Of a stretch of 64,000 bases of DNA, positions 32,134 through 41,702 are shown piece by piece. This stretch comes from Clostridium sp. AM22-11AC (GTDB taxonomy: Bacteria; Bacillota; Clostridia; Lachnospirales; Lachnospiraceae). Below the pieces are notes generated by a model, which was not told the origin of the DNA, did no database searches, and saw nothing but the letters and a program-made list of their open reading frames with translations. Where the stretch lies: contig NZ_QUCM01000018.1 in assembly GCF_003473545.1 (NCBI RefSeq), positions 1 to 64,000 on the forward strand, given 5' to 3'. How positions within the stretch are numbered: position 1 is the first letter of the stretch; each line of letters starts with the position of its first letter. Position numbers and translations under genes: made by a program.

Positions 32134-33285
32134 ATGGAAAAATTTACCATGAATGATACAACCATTGCCTTTATCGGCCTTGGCCTTATCGGCGGTTCCT
32201 TAGCAAAGGGCATTAAAAGAGCCCGTCCGGATATCCGCATCATGGCCTATATGCGCACCCGTTCCAAGCTGGAGCAGGCAAAAAAAGACGGCATTGTAGA
32301 TGTTATTTTAGACGGCATTGACGAACAGTTAAAAGAATGTGACCTGATCTTTTTATGTACACCGGTGGAATACAATGCACAGTATCTGTCTAAGATCCGC
32401 TCCTATTTAAAACCGGGAGCTTTGATCACGGATGTAGGAAGCACCAAAACGGACATCCACGAAGAGATCCTGCGCCAGGGCCTTACAGACTGCTTTGTAG
32501 GCGGTCATCCTATGGCCGGTTCTGAAAAAACAGGATACGAAAACGCAACGGATCATCTCCTTGAAAATGCTTATTATATTGTTACACCGCCGGAAGGCCT
32601 TGACCAGAGCGGCAGCGAAACCGGTAATATTCCACCAAAATATGCCGAAAATGCCAACCGTATTATCGCAGTGGCCCAGACCGTAGGTGCTATCCCACTG
32701 GTACTTGACTACAGGGAACATGATAAAGTGGTGGCTGCCATCAGTCATCTGCCCCACCTGGTTGCTTCCAGCCTTGTAAATCTGGTAAAAGATGCCGACT
32801 CACCTGCCGGAACCATGAAACGGGTAGCTGCAGGCGGTTTTAAGGATATTACCCGTATTGCGTCTTCCTCTCCTGAAATGTGGGAGCAGATCTGTATGAC
32901 CAATGTGGAACCTATTGCAGATATGTTAGAACGTTATATCGGTTCCCTTCAGGACATCCTTTCTGAAATAAAAGGACATCAGGGAGACGCGATTTATAAA
33001 CTGTTTGAAAAATCCAGAGACTACCGAAATACCATTACCGACCGGGCCAAGGGTTCTGTGGAACCGTCTTATGCCTTTTCTGTAGATGTGGCCGATGAGG
33101 TAGGTGCGATCTCCACCATCGCAGTTATTCTGGCAGCCAAAGGCATCAGTATTAAAAATATTGGTATCAATAACAACAGAGAACGGGGCGAAGGTGCCTT
33201 AAAGATCGAATTTTATGATGAAACATCTATGACCGCAGCCTGGAAACGGCTGGAATATTATAAATACGAAATGGTAAGACTGTAA
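32134..33285 (+). CDS. tyrA: prephenate dehydrogenase with C-terminal ACT domain
   Basis: 383 aa. The Rossmann start is IAFIGLGLIGGSLAKGI. GHPMAGSEKTGYENA is the prephenate-binding region, and the dehydrogenase core runs to about 300. A C-terminal ACT domain (about 305-383) begins SFSVDVADEVGAISTIAVIL, fitting feedback control by tyrosine. It oxidises prephenate to 4-hydroxyphenylpyruvate with NAD. The start has TAAGGAG upstream. It follows the hairpin repeat after aroF and is 25 bp before aroA. Confidence 0.95.
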   Translation: MEKFTMNDTTIAFIGLGLIGGSLAKGIKRARPDIRIMAYMRTRSKLEQAKKDGIVDVILDGIDEQLKECDLIFLCTPVEYNAQYLSKIRSYLKPGALITDVGSTKTDIHEEILRQGLTDCFVGGHPMAGSEKTGYENATDHLLENAYYIVTPPEGLDQSGSETGNIPPKYAENANRIIAVAQTVGAIPLVLDYREHDKVVAAISHLPHLVASSLVNLVKDADSPAGTMKRVAAGGFKDITRIASSSPEMWEQICMTNVEPIADMLERYIGSLQDILSEIKGHQGDAIYKLFEKSRDYRNTITDRAKGSVEPSYAFSVDVADEVGAISTIAVILAAKGISIKNIGINNNRERGEGALKIEFYDETSMTAAWKRLEYYKYEMVRL

Positions 33286-33310
33286 CGTCTACCTGTCTGG
33301 GAGGAAACAT

Positions 33311-34588
33311 ATGGAATTTAAAAAATCAGGCCCATTAAAGGGAGAAATCACGGTTCCGGGAGATAAATCTATTTCCCACCGTGCCGTGATGTTCGGCTCT
33401 CTTGCAAAGGGAACCACCGAGATCACAGGATTTTTACAGGGAGCTGACTGTCTGTCTACCATCTCCTGTTTTGAACGTATGGGCGTTGCCATTGAAAATA
33501 GAGGGGATATCGTCCTGGTACATGGAAATGGCCTTCACGGTCTTAAAAAGCCGGAGACCATACTGGACTGCGGAAACAGCGGCACTACTACCCGCCTGAT
33601 CTCCGGTATTTTATCTGCACAGAACTTTGACGTAACTTTAACAGGTGACGCTTCCATCCAGAAACGTCCCATGAAGCGTATTATGGAACCACTGTCCCTT
33701 ATGGGCGCAGATATTGTCAGTGTAAATGGAAATGGCTGCGCGCCTCTGGCGATCCACGGAAAAGCCCTTCACGGCATCCACTACACCTCCAAAGTAGCCT
33801 CTGCCCAGGTTAAATCTTCTATTTTATTAGCAGGACTTTACGCAGAGGGACCTACCTCTGTTACAGAGCCCTATGTATCCAGAAATCACTCTGAAATCAT
33901 GTTAAATCTGTTCGGCGCCCATGTGACCACAAAAGATACCACTGCTACTATTGAACCGGCCAGTGAACTGCACAGTGTAAAGGTAAATGTACCAGGAGAC
34001 ATTTCTTCTGCTGCCTACTTTATTGCAGCAGGACTTATGGTACCCGGCTCTGAGATCCTGATCAAAAATGTAGGCATCAATCCTACCAGGGACGGCATCC
34101 TTCATGTATGCAGGGCTATGGGTGCAGACCTTACTTTATTAAATGTAAAAGAAGACGAAGGGGAACCGGTTGCTGATCTTTTAGTCCGCGCTTCTTCCCT
34201 TCATGGAACAGAGATCGGCGGCAGCATTATCCCGACTCTTATTGACGAACTGCCTATGATCGCTGCTATGGCCTGCTTTGCAGAGGGAACGACCGTGATC
34301 CGGGATGCAGCAGAATTAAAGGTAAAAGAGTCCAACCGAATTGCTGTTATGGTGGAAAATTTAAGTGCTATGGGAGCTGACGTAACAGAAACAGAGGACG
34401 GCATGATCATCCGCGGCGGCAGACCTCTTCACGGTGCTGTGATCGAAAGCCACTTAGACCACCGCATTGCCATGACCTTTGCAGTGACAGCTCTCTGCGC
34501 AGAGGGCATTATACAGATCAATGGGGCAGAATGTGTGAATATTTCTTATCCACAGTTTTACCAAGATCTTGAGAACTTGTTTTCATAA
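33311..34588 (+). CDS. aroA: 3-phosphoshikimate 1-carboxyvinyltransferase (EPSP synthase)
   Basis: 425 aa. Family motifs are PGDKSISHRAVMFGSLAKG near the N-terminus, LDCGNSGTTTRLISG, KRPMKRIMEPLS, LKVKESNRI and the late HLDHRIAMTFAV. It transfers enolpyruvyl from PEP to shikimate 3-phosphate. GGGAGGA lies before the ATG. Last gene of the aroF-tyrA-aroA run, followed by a terminator. Other shikimate genes are not in the window. Confidence 0.96.
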   Translation: MEFKKSGPLKGEITVPGDKSISHRAVMFGSLAKGTTEITGFLQGADCLSTISCFERMGVAIENRGDIVLVHGNGLHGLKKPETILDCGNSGTTTRLISGILSAQNFDVTLTGDASIQKRPMKRIMEPLSLMGADIVSVNGNGCAPLAIHGKALHGIHYTSKVASAQVKSSILLAGLYAEGPTSVTEPYVSRNHSEIMLNLFGAHVTTKDTTATIEPASELHSVKVNVPGDISSAAYFIAAGLMVPGSEILIKNVGINPTRDGILHVCRAMGADLTLLNVKEDEGEPVADLLVRASSLHGTEIGGSIIPTLIDELPMIAAMACFAEGTTVIRDAAELKVKESNRIAVMVENLSAMGADVTETEDGMIIRGGRPLHGAVIESHLDHRIAMTFAVTALCAEGIIQINGAECVNISYPQFYQDLENLFS

Positions 34589-34613
34589 ATACGGAAACAA
34601 GATGAATAGCAAC

Positions 34614-34655
34614 AAAAGGCGTATGAGTCCATACCAGGATCCACACGCCTTTTAT
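34614..34655. terminator. terminator after aroA, shared with the ATC hydrolase-like gene
   Basis: AAAAGGCGT / ACGCCTTTT with a 22-nt loop. T and A runs on both sides let it work for both convergent genes. Confidence 0.75.
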
Positions 34656-34676
34656 ATGCTCATTTTTCAGTCCCGA

Positions 34677-35294
34677 TCAGGATCTTTTCCTGAAAAAATG
34701 AAAATCACAGCAGTCTCCCCCGTAACCTAATGTTTTAGTACGGGAAAAGTCCAGTTTTTTCAGACCACCATATGTTACATTATCAACATCACAAAACAGG
34801 GGACAAAGCTTTTCACAGCCATTTTCTAAACAGGCTGTATGCCACAGGCATTTTTTCATTGTCACATCAAAATAATCCTTTCCATGGGCCTGCTCACTGT
34901 CCCACAGATTCGTTCTTCGCACAACACGAAGGAAAATATTGCTGTAAAGAAAATAAAATCCCGGCACCCGTTCCATTTTTACCATGGACAAATGCTTTTC
35001 TGTTCCAACGATATCCAGCATATAGTTTCGCATATGCCTGTAGACATCCTCCTGTGACAGACCACTTTGGTTCAGTACCTTGTACAGGGCTATACGGGGC
35101 AAAATTGTCTGAGTCAGCGTTTTCATCTGATCCTTTGTCTTATTTTCTGTATTTCTGATCAGTGTATCAAGCAGTTCCTCCTGTTGACGAAACAGCATAT
35201 CTCCTCTGCTGTTCCCAAACAGGTTGACTAAAAATGCATTGATCTGCCTTTGCTGTTTTATTTTCATCCTTTTTGTGCCTTTTTCTTTTATCAT
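34677..35294 (-). CDS. L-2-amino-thiazoline-4-carboxylate (ATC) hydrolase family protein
   Basis: 205 aa from ATG 35294; a TTG at 35309 or ATG at 35267 are alternatives, and no clear ribosome site decides between them. The C-terminal half shows the ATC-hydrolase family pattern: a Cys-rich CLENGCEKLCPLFCDVDN, then YGGLKKLDFSRTKTLGYGGDCCDFHF. The named activity ring-opens ATC towards cysteine in Pseudomonas. Most clostridial relatives are uncharacterised. It begins 22 bp after ogt and is likely co-transcribed with it. The dense Cys/Asp cluster suggests a metal site. Confidence 0.75.
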   Translation of the reverse strand: MIKEKGTKRMKIKQQRQINAFLVNLFGNSRGDMLFRQQEELLDTLIRNTENKTKDQMKTLTQTILPRIALYKVLNQSGLSQEDVYRHMRNYMLDIVGTEKHLSMVKMERVPGFYFLYSNIFLRVVRRTNLWDSEQAHGKDYFDVTMKKCLWHTACLENGCEKLCPLFCDVDNVTYGGLKKLDFSRTKTLGYGGDCCDFHFFRKRS

Positions 35295-35316
35295 TTTCTG
35301 TGATCTCAAGATCCAT

Positions 35317-35850
35317 TTAAAGGGCAGTCCCCTTCTTTGGAATAAAGAACCCGCTCATATCTGTATGTTCCAGTTCTAACAGCGCGATCTTCTTTTCAAT
35401 TCCCCCGGCATATCCGGTAAGACTTCCATTGGTTCCTACAACACGATGACAGGGGATGATAATGGAAACTTCGTTATGTCCTACTGCTCCGCCTACAGCC
35501 TGTGCAGACATATGAGGCGCATCCTGCATCTGTGCCATCTTTTTTGCAATCTCTCCATATGTCATAGTCTGTCCATAAGGGATCTGCAGTAAGATCTGCC
35601 ATACAGCCTGGCGAAACGGGGAACCTGCAGGATGAAGTGCAGGAGTAAAATCCGGCTCTTTCCCTGAAAAATATACATCCAGCCATTTTTTCGCCTGGAT
35701 CAGAACGGGTGTCTCCTGTGAAATGGTTTCTTTTGGAAGTGTATTTGCAAAGTATTTTTGTCTTTCAAACCATAAACCAGTCAGTCCAACCTCATCTGCC
35801 GCCAGTAAAATATTTCCCAGTGGGGACGGATATGTACATGTATAAATCAT
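35317..35850 (-). CDS. ogt: methylated-DNA--protein-cysteine methyltransferase
   Basis: 177 aa. The active-site motif is IIPCHRVVGTNGSLTGYAGG, with the acceptor Cys in PCHR. The DNA-binding helix region is SPFRQAVWQILLQIPYGQTMTYGEIA. It removes alkyl groups from O6-guanine by suicide transfer to its Cys. The start follows AAAGGAAG. First gene of a two-gene unit with the ATC hydrolase-like gene. Confidence 0.95.
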   Translation of the reverse strand: MIYTCTYPSPLGNILLAADEVGLTGLWFERQKYFANTLPKETISQETPVLIQAKKWLDVYFSGKEPDFTPALHPAGSPFRQAVWQILLQIPYGQTMTYGEIAKKMAQMQDAPHMSAQAVGGAVGHNEVSIIIPCHRVVGTNGSLTGYAGGIEKKIALLELEHTDMSGFFIPKKGTAL

Positions 35851-36011
35851 ATTACCACTTCCTTTCCCATCAACTTTTACATTTAAGTTTTTCGCTTACA
35901 CAGACTCTTTTGGACTCATTATACCTCATTTTTATCTATCCGTCTATAGTTTTATCGAATGTATGTTCGTTTTGCTTTTATCTTAAACTTTCCACCTGAC
36001 TCTTTTTGCAT

Positions 36012-36057
36012 AAAAAAACGAGCAGCAAAACTGGATTTACGCTTGTTTGCTACTCGT
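36012..36057 (-). terminator. terminator of the aldehyde dehydrogenase gene
   Basis: On the minus strand ACGAGTAGCAAA pairs with TTTGCTGCTCGT (12 bp, one G.T), followed by seven T. Confidence 0.85.
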
Positions 36058-36123
36058 TCAGGAATTATTATATTTCTCAACTCAAAAAATGTCAAAAGGA
36101 TGGAATCATTTTTTATTTACATC

Positions 36124-37608
36124 CTATGCCGGATAAAATCCAGTAGGCGCCTCTGCCATATTAATCATAATGTTCTTCATCTGGGTATAATGTTCCAGGA
36201 TGACCTTATGGGTCTCTCTTCCGATACCGGATGCCTTGCAGCCGCCAAATGGAGCGCCTTCCGGGATCGCATTGTAGGTGTTGACCCACATACGTCCTGT
36301 TTCCACGCCTCTTGCCACACGAAGGGCCCTGTTGATATCTCTGGTCCAAACAGCACCGCCTAAGCCGTAGGCACTGTCATTTGCCATGGCAAGGACTTCT
36401 TCCTCTGTTTTAAACTTGATGATGCATGCAACTGGTCCGAAAATCTCTTCCTGGGCAACGCGCATATCGTTGGTCACATCTCCTAATAAGGTTGGACGCA
36501 GGAAGCAGCCTTTTTCCAGTTCTCCTTCTTTCGCCTGTACACCGCCGCAAAGCACCTTTGCGCCTTCTTCCTTGCCGATCTCCACATATTTTAAGATCTT
36601 TTCCATCTGTCTGCGGTCGATCTGGCTTCCCATCTGGGTCTCTTCTTTCCATGGAAGACCTACTTTTACTTTATTAAAGCGTTTTACAGCCTCTTCTACA
36701 AAACGGTCATAAATGCTTTCCTGGACAAAGACTCTGGAACCTGCGCAGCAAACCTGGCCCTGGTTAAAGAGGATGCCCATCTGAAGTCCGTCCATTGCCA
36801 TTTCCCAGTCACAGTCTTCAAAGAAGATATTGGCAGATTTTCCACCCAGCTCCAGTGTAGCAGGGATCAGTTTCTGGGCTGCTGCCAGAGCTACATTTCG
36901 TCCTACTTCTGTAGAGCCGGTAAAGGCAAGTTTTCTAAAGCCCGGATGATCTAACATATACTGACCGGATTTGGAGCCGGAACCGGTGATCACGTTAAAT
37001 ACGCCTGCAGGGATCACATCCTGGACCAGTCTTGCAAATTCCAGAACGCTTAAAGGTGTGGTGCTGGATGTCTTAAATACAGTACAGCAGCCGCTGGCAA
37101 GAACAGGAGCCAGTTTCCATGCTGCCATTAAAAATGGGAAGTTCCATGGAACGATCTGGCCTACTACGCCGATCGGTTCTCTTAAGATCAGGCTTAAGGT
37201 GTCTTTGCCAAGAATATTGGCACTTCCCTCTTCTGCCTGGATGCAGCCTGCAAAGTAGCGGAAATGGTCAGCTGCCATAGGGATATCTACTGCCAGTGTC
37301 TCACGGATGGGCTTGCCGTTGTCCATGGACTCTACCATAGCCAGATGTTCCTTATTTTCATCAATGATGGCAGCGATCTTATTTAAAACGGCGGCTCTTT
37401 CTGCAACTGTAGTATGCTTCCATGTTTTAAAAGCTTCCCATGCTGCTTTTACTGCCTCATCTACATCTTCCTTTGTTGCCTGGGCACACTCTGCTAATAC
37501 GCTTCCGTCTGCCGGGCAGATTGTTTTAAATGTTTCATGGGCAGAAGCATCTTTCCACTGACCTCCGATAAATAACTGATAACGTTCCTGTAACTTTGCC
37601 TTTTCCAT
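36124..37608 (-). CDS. NAD(P)-dependent aldehyde dehydrogenase
   Basis: 494 aa, full-length ALDH superfamily. VPWNFPFLMAAWKLAPVLASG is the cofactor loop, and TGSTEVGRNVA the Rossmann turn. LELGGKSANI holds the general-base Glu and FNQGQVCCAGSRVFVQ the catalytic Cys. Best overall likeness is to betaine-aldehyde and phenylacetaldehyde-type dehydrogenases; the substrate is unknown. It lies 99 bp after an iron alcohol dehydrogenase and downstream of a MocR/GabR-type regulator. That suggests oxidation of an aldehyde made from an amine or diol. Confidence 0.93.
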   Translation of the reverse strand: MEKAKLQERYQLFIGGQWKDASAHETFKTICPADGSVLAECAQATKEDVDEAVKAAWEAFKTWKHTTVAERAAVLNKIAAIIDENKEHLAMVESMDNGKPIRETLAVDIPMAADHFRYFAGCIQAEEGSANILGKDTLSLILREPIGVVGQIVPWNFPFLMAAWKLAPVLASGCCTVFKTSSTTPLSVLEFARLVQDVIPAGVFNVITGSGSKSGQYMLDHPGFRKLAFTGSTEVGRNVALAAAQKLIPATLELGGKSANIFFEDCDWEMAMDGLQMGILFNQGQVCCAGSRVFVQESIYDRFVEEAVKRFNKVKVGLPWKEETQMGSQIDRRQMEKILKYVEIGKEEGAKVLCGGVQAKEGELEKGCFLRPTLLGDVTNDMRVAQEEIFGPVACIIKFKTEEEVLAMANDSAYGLGGAVWTRDINRALRVARGVETGRMWVNTYNAIPEGAPFGGCKASGIGRETHKVILEHYTQMKNIMINMAEAPTGFYPA

Positions 37609-37707
37609 ATTATTTTCCGCCTTTCTTATGCAATTTCTTTGCAGTCTTTCATGCCTTTTGCCACTGGACCATTTCCATTTCCATTTTCATAAAGCCCGCA
37701 GATCTTA

Positions 37708-38859
37708 TTAATAAGCAGCCTTGAAAATTCCGATTACCTGTTCTTTGGTAGCCTTTCTCGGGTTGGTCAGCTGGCATACGTCCTTCATTGCATTTTCAGC
37801 CATGATCTCATAGTCTTCTTCTTTTACTCCAAGACTTCTCAGGTTCTGTGGGATACCTACCTGCTCGCTGAGCTGGCGGATGGCTGCAATGGCTTTTCTG
37901 GCTGCTTCCATAGTGGAAAGTCCGTCAATGTTTTCACCCATTGCCTTTGCAATGTCTCTGAAGCGGTTTGCATTTCCGATCAGGTTAAACTCTTCTACAT
38001 GAGGAAGGAGGATAGCGTTGCACACACCATGAGGCAGGTTGTAGAAACCACCTAACTGATGAGCCATCGCATGAACATAACCTAAGGAAGCATTGTTAAA
38101 AGCGATACCGGCCAGGTACTGTCCGTATGCCATTTTGTCTCTTGCCTTCATGTATTCTCCATTTGCGACTGCCTTTGGCAGATACCGTGTGATCATGGTA
38201 ATAGCCATGGTAGCAGCTGCATCTGTCAGTGGATTTGCATTGGTAGAAACATAAGCTTCAATAGCATGGGTCAAAGCATCCATTCCGGTAGCTGCTGTCA
38301 GTGACGGTGGCATGCCTACCATCAGCTTGGGATCATTGATGGCGATCTGTGGTGTCACTCTCCAGTCTACGATCGCCATTTTTACATGACGACTGGTATC
38401 TGTAATGATACAGAAGCGGGTGATCTCAGAAGCAGTTCCTGCTGTGGTGTTGATGGCAACCATAGGGCACATAGGCTTTTGTGACTTGTCCACACCCTCA
38501 TAATCCCGGATGTTTCCTCCATTGGAAGCTACAATGCCGATACCCTTTGCACAGTCGTGGGAAGAACCACCGCCAAGAGAGATAATAGAGTCGCATCCAT
38601 TTTCCTTGAATACCTTAAGACCGGCTTCTACGTTTACATCCTTCGGGTTTGGCTCTACCCCGCCAAATACAACGCTTTCAACACCAGAGTCCTTTAAGAT
38701 ATCCTGAACCATCCGGGCCATTCCCTGTTTTGCCAGAAATGCGTCTGTTACAATGAGAGTTTTCTTTCCTCCCAGGCTCTGCATTAAGGAACCTGTTTCC
38801 TTTACGGAATCTTCTCCAAATAAGTTTCTTGTAGGCAGAAAATAATAAGTTGTTCCCAT
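37708..38859 (-). CDS. iron-containing alcohol dehydrogenase
   Basis: 383 aa from ATG 38859, with GAGGT about 9 bp upstream; a GTG 12 codons earlier is possible but would exceed the usual length. Family III ADH motifs are [13 protein letters not shown] (NAD pyrophosphate), [16 protein letters not shown], and the metal-binding region with [31 protein letters not shown] and later His residues. It interconverts an alcohol and an aldehyde, using Fe2+ or a similar metal. It pairs with the aldehyde dehydrogenase downstream, so an alcohol-to-acid or reverse path is likely. Confidence 0.9.
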   Translation of the reverse strand: MGTTYYFLPTRNLFGEDSVKETGSLMQSLGGKKTLIVTDAFLAKQGMARMVQDILKDSGVESVVFGGVEPNPKDVNVEAGLKVFKENGCDSIISLGGGSSHDCAKGIGIVASNGGNIRDYEGVDKSQKPMCPMVAINTTAGTASEITRFCIITDTSRHVKMAIVDWRVTPQIAINDPKLMVGMPPSLTAATGMDALTHAIEAYVSTNANPLTDAAATMAITMITRYLPKAVANGEYMKARDKMAYGQYLAGIAFNNASLGYVHAMAHQLGGFYNLPHGVCNAILLPHVEEFNLIGNANRFRDIAKAMGENIDGLSTMEAARKAIAAIRQLSEQVGIPQNLRSLGVKEEDYEIMAENAMKDVCQLTNPRKATKEQVIGIFKAAY

Positions 38860-39022
38860 GTGTCCGTACCTCGTTTCTTTGCTTATTTTTTTCACTCATT
38901 TTCCTACAGGGAGTTTTTATTTTGGAACACTTTATTCCTCCCTGTGTGTCGGTAGGCTCATGGTAACACTGATCTGATATCTTTAAAATATCCAAAATAA
39001 AACTATTAAAGGATATCAGATT

Positions 39023-40420
39023 TTACCACTGGATAAAAATATTACCCAGTCTTCTCACCGCTTCCGTCAGGCGGCTTTCATCCATATCAGAATAATTTAA
39101 CACTAAAATATGATCATATTCCGGGTTCTTCTCACTGCAGAACCGGGACAGACATGAAATATGGATACCCATATTTTCCGCTGCCTCTTCAATCTCCGTA
39201 TCTGTCATGGAAGTATCTACTTTTACCAACAGATGAGTGCCGCTCTCACCTCCGTCCACGCTGACTGCTGGCAGTAGCACCGATTGTTTTAAGATACGCT
39301 TTAAACGTTCTCCTTCTGCATGATAAAACTTCTTAAGACGGCTTAAATGGCGCTCAAAATAGCCATTTTCAATAAATCTTGCCAGAGCATACTGCTCACA
39401 GGTAGAGGCTGTATTGCAGTAAAAATTGGCGGTATCAATGTAGCGGCGCATCAGCTTCTCCGGAAGGACCATATAGCTGATACGGATAGCCGGTGTCAGG
39501 GTCTTGCTGAAGGTGTTCATATAGATCACGCTTTCGTGGGAGTCCATGCTCCCAAGTGCGGGAATAGACCGGGAACGATAGCGGAATTCGCAGTCATAAT
39601 CATCCTCTATGATATAGCGTTCTTCTTTTTCTGAAGCCCAGCTTAAAAGCTCCTGACGCCTGGATGCAGACATAACTGTTCCCAATGGATAATGGTGCTC
39701 CGGGGATACATGGATAATGTCTGCCCCGCTGTCTTGCAGGCTTTTCATATGGATTCCCCCATCGTCCATGGCTATACTCTTCCACTTCAGCCCATATTCT
39801 TCATAGATCACAGGGATTTTCTTATATCCCGGGTTTTCCACAGCATAGACTGCGTCTGCAGGCAGAAGCTTGATCAGACGGCTATACAGGTATTCAATAC
39901 TGGCTCCGATCACAATGCATTCAGGAGAAATGGTCATTCCACGGGTGCGGTATAAGTAATCCGCAATGGTCTCCCGCAGCTGGCGGACTCCCAGAAAATG
40001 ACCTCTTTTTACCAGTTCTTTGTCATACTCTGACAGCACCTCCCTCATGACCTTTCTCCACATGGAAAATGGAAATTTATCATACACTGTGTTGTTGGCT
40101 GTAAAATCCGCAAACCATTGATCTTCCCTGTAAAGTTGGGGATATTCTGCCACTACAGGTTTATACTCCGGCATAGCTTCCACTGCCGCCACAAAATAGC
40201 CTTTTTTCTCTTTGGAATAAAGATAGCCTTCTACCACCAACTGTTCGTAGGCGCTTAAAACTGTCTTTACGCTGATGCCATTATCCCTGGCCAGCTCCCT
40301 TTTGGAAGGCAGCTTGGTCCCCGGCAGGATCCGCCCTCTTAAAATGTCTTCTTTCAGTTTCTGATACAGTTCTTCATAGAGAGAACTGCCCTTTTTCTTC
40401 TCTAACTCATAATGCAGCAT
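39023..40420 (-). CDS. MocR/GabR-type regulator (GntR HTH fused to aminotransferase fold)
   Basis: 465 aa. The GntR winged helix (about 12-80) has LPSKRELARDNGISVKTVLSAYEQL. A class I aminotransferase-like domain (about 110-465) follows, with the PLP lysine in NTFSKTLTPAIRISY and IIEDDYDCEFR. MocR proteins sense PLP plus an amino compound such as GABA. Two TGGTAT (ATACCA) direct repeats lie in its leader, as for GabR, so autoregulation is likely. The ADH and ALDH genes follow on the same strand, and the SDR gene is divergent. Target pathway unknown. Confidence 0.92.
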   Translation of the reverse strand: MLHYELEKKKGSSLYEELYQKLKEDILRGRILPGTKLPSKRELARDNGISVKTVLSAYEQLVVEGYLYSKEKKGYFVAAVEAMPEYKPVVAEYPQLYREDQWFADFTANNTVYDKFPFSMWRKVMREVLSEYDKELVKRGHFLGVRQLRETIADYLYRTRGMTISPECIVIGASIEYLYSRLIKLLPADAVYAVENPGYKKIPVIYEEYGLKWKSIAMDDGGIHMKSLQDSGADIIHVSPEHHYPLGTVMSASRRQELLSWASEKEERYIIEDDYDCEFRYRSRSIPALGSMDSHESVIYMNTFSKTLTPAIRISYMVLPEKLMRRYIDTANFYCNTASTCEQYALARFIENGYFERHLSRLKKFYHAEGERLKRILKQSVLLPAVSVDGGESGTHLLVKVDTSMTDTEIEEAAENMGIHISCLSRFCSEKNPEYDHILVLNYSDMDESRLTEAVRRLGNIFIQW

Positions 40421-40426
40421 TTCATC

Positions 40427-40468
40427 TGGTATCCTTTTTTTTCACTATTCTGGGTATTACATTGGTAT
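40427..40468. promoter_or_regulatory. GabR-like operator: ATACCA direct repeats
   Basis: Read on the minus strand, ATACCA occurs at 40463-40468 and 40427-40432, both preceded by G, with 30 bp between. The boxes lie between the MocR start and the SDR promoter. GabR of B. subtilis is known to bind ATACCA direct repeats with a similar wide spacing. The degenerate ATACCCA at 40451-40457 lies between them. Confidence 0.6.
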
Positions 40469-40519
40469 CAATTTCGATTATAATAGAAAGAAAATTATTT
40501 GTAAACCGGAGGATCACTT

Positions 40520-41311
40520 ATGGGAGTCTATGCAATTACCGGCGGTTCCGGTGGGATCGGCCTGCGTGTGATCAGTCAATTAGAAAAACAGGGACATGAG
40601 ACTATCAATATCGACTGGAAAACAGGAGATATCCAGGCCGACCTTTCTATTCCAGAAGGACGGCAGAAAGTAATTGATGAATTACACGAGCTGCATCCAG
40701 AAGGTTTAGACGGTCTGATCTTATGCGCCGGCGTTCCCGGTTCCTGTCACGATCTGCGCCTGATCCTTTCTTTAAACTTTTTCGGAACGATTTCTATTAT
40801 AAAAGGGGCCTACGATCTTTTAGAGAAAAAAGGCGGCAGCTGCGTAGCCACTGTTTCCAATGCTATCTCCCAGGGAGACCTGCGCATGGACTTGGCAGAT
40901 ATTTTAAATAATAATAATGAAGATGAACTTCGCATCCTGGATCTGGTTTCCAATTTAGATGAAAATGACCTTCTTACAGGTAACCGCCTGTACGTGGCTT
41001 CCAAGTATGCCTTAGCCAGATGGGTCCGCCGCCATTCTGCCTCTTATGCCGCAAATGGGGTTCGCATCAACGCAGTGGCACCTGGAAACGTAAACACATC
41101 CATGACTGCCACTATGTCTGTGGATGAAAAGACGGCATTAAATGCCCTTCCTATTCCTACCAAATATGGCAAAGAGACTCTTATGGAACCGGATGAGATC
41201 GCCTCTGCCATTAATTTCCTTATTTCAAAAGAAGCAAGAGGCGTCAACGGCATTATCATGTTTGTGGACGGCGGCACAGACGCCCTTCTCAATTCAGAAA
41301 AAGTATATTAG
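40520..41311 (+). CDS. short-chain dehydrogenase/reductase, 3-alpha-hydroxysteroid dehydrogenase-like
   Basis: 263 aa, classical SDR. The cofactor motif is ITGGSGGIG, and ADLS plus LILCAGVPG follow. The active site is YVASK, with an upstream Ser in VATVSNA. The layout (GH..IDW.., DLSxPEGR, GLDGLILCAG, an insertion at about 120-150 before YxxxK, and a C-terminal VDGG.DA) resembles the 3-alpha-hydroxysteroid dehydrogenase/carbonyl reductase group of Comamonas. In a gut organism a bile acid or other steroid/ketone substrate is conceivable but unproven. A promoter-like TATAAT at 40481 and GGAGGA support the start. Confidence 0.88.
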   Translation: MGVYAITGGSGGIGLRVISQLEKQGHETINIDWKTGDIQADLSIPEGRQKVIDELHELHPEGLDGLILCAGVPGSCHDLRLILSLNFFGTISIIKGAYDLLEKKGGSCVATVSNAISQGDLRMDLADILNNNNEDELRILDLVSNLDENDLLTGNRLYVASKYALARWVRRHSASYAANGVRINAVAPGNVNTSMTATMSVDEKTALNALPIPTKYGKETLMEPDEIASAINFLISKEARGVNGIIMFVDGGTDALLNSEKVY

Positions 41312-41324
41312 AAAGGAAACTTTC

Positions 41325-41660
41325 ATGGAACCTGTTATCCAGAAATATCTCACAGCTCTTGAAACAAAAGATTTTGAAGCCCTGGCAGAATTATTTACCA
41401 AAAACGGCCACTACTGTGATTACTGCGCCAACGGCACATCCCAGCACGAATTTCATTTATATGGAAAAGAAGCCATTTCCATGTTTTTCCGGAATAAGTT
41501 TCTCTTCTGTCAGTATTCCATATTATCGCCCACGATCCTGAACGGCTCACAGGCAGAATTTATCGCCTCCTACGGCGGTTACCAGGTCATGGCTATTGCC
41601 AGCTTACAGCAGCTGACCGCAGACGGACATATCCGCCGACTGACCGTGCGACCGAAATAA
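41325..41660 (+). CDS. NTF2-like/SnoaL-type small protein
   Basis: 111 aa from ATG 41325 (AAAGGA 8 bp upstream, 13 bp after the SDR stop). The opening VIQKYLTALETKDFEALAELF is the helical start typical of the NTF2-like/ketosteroid-isomerase superfamily. A beta-rich second half follows, with GKEAISMFFRNKF and a final HIRRLTVRP strand. The superfamily holds isomerases, hydratases and noncatalytic binders. Co-location with an SDR of hydroxysteroid type is suggestive. Catalytic residues cannot be assigned with confidence. Confidence 0.75.
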   Translation: MEPVIQKYLTALETKDFEALAELFTKNGHYCDYCANGTSQHEFHLYGKEAISMFFRNKFLFCQYSILSPTILNGSQAEFIASYGGYQVMAIASLQQLTADGHIRRLTVRPK

Positions 41661-41702
41661 TACAATCTCACAACATCCTATACAATGAAAGGATCTGTAC
41701 TC

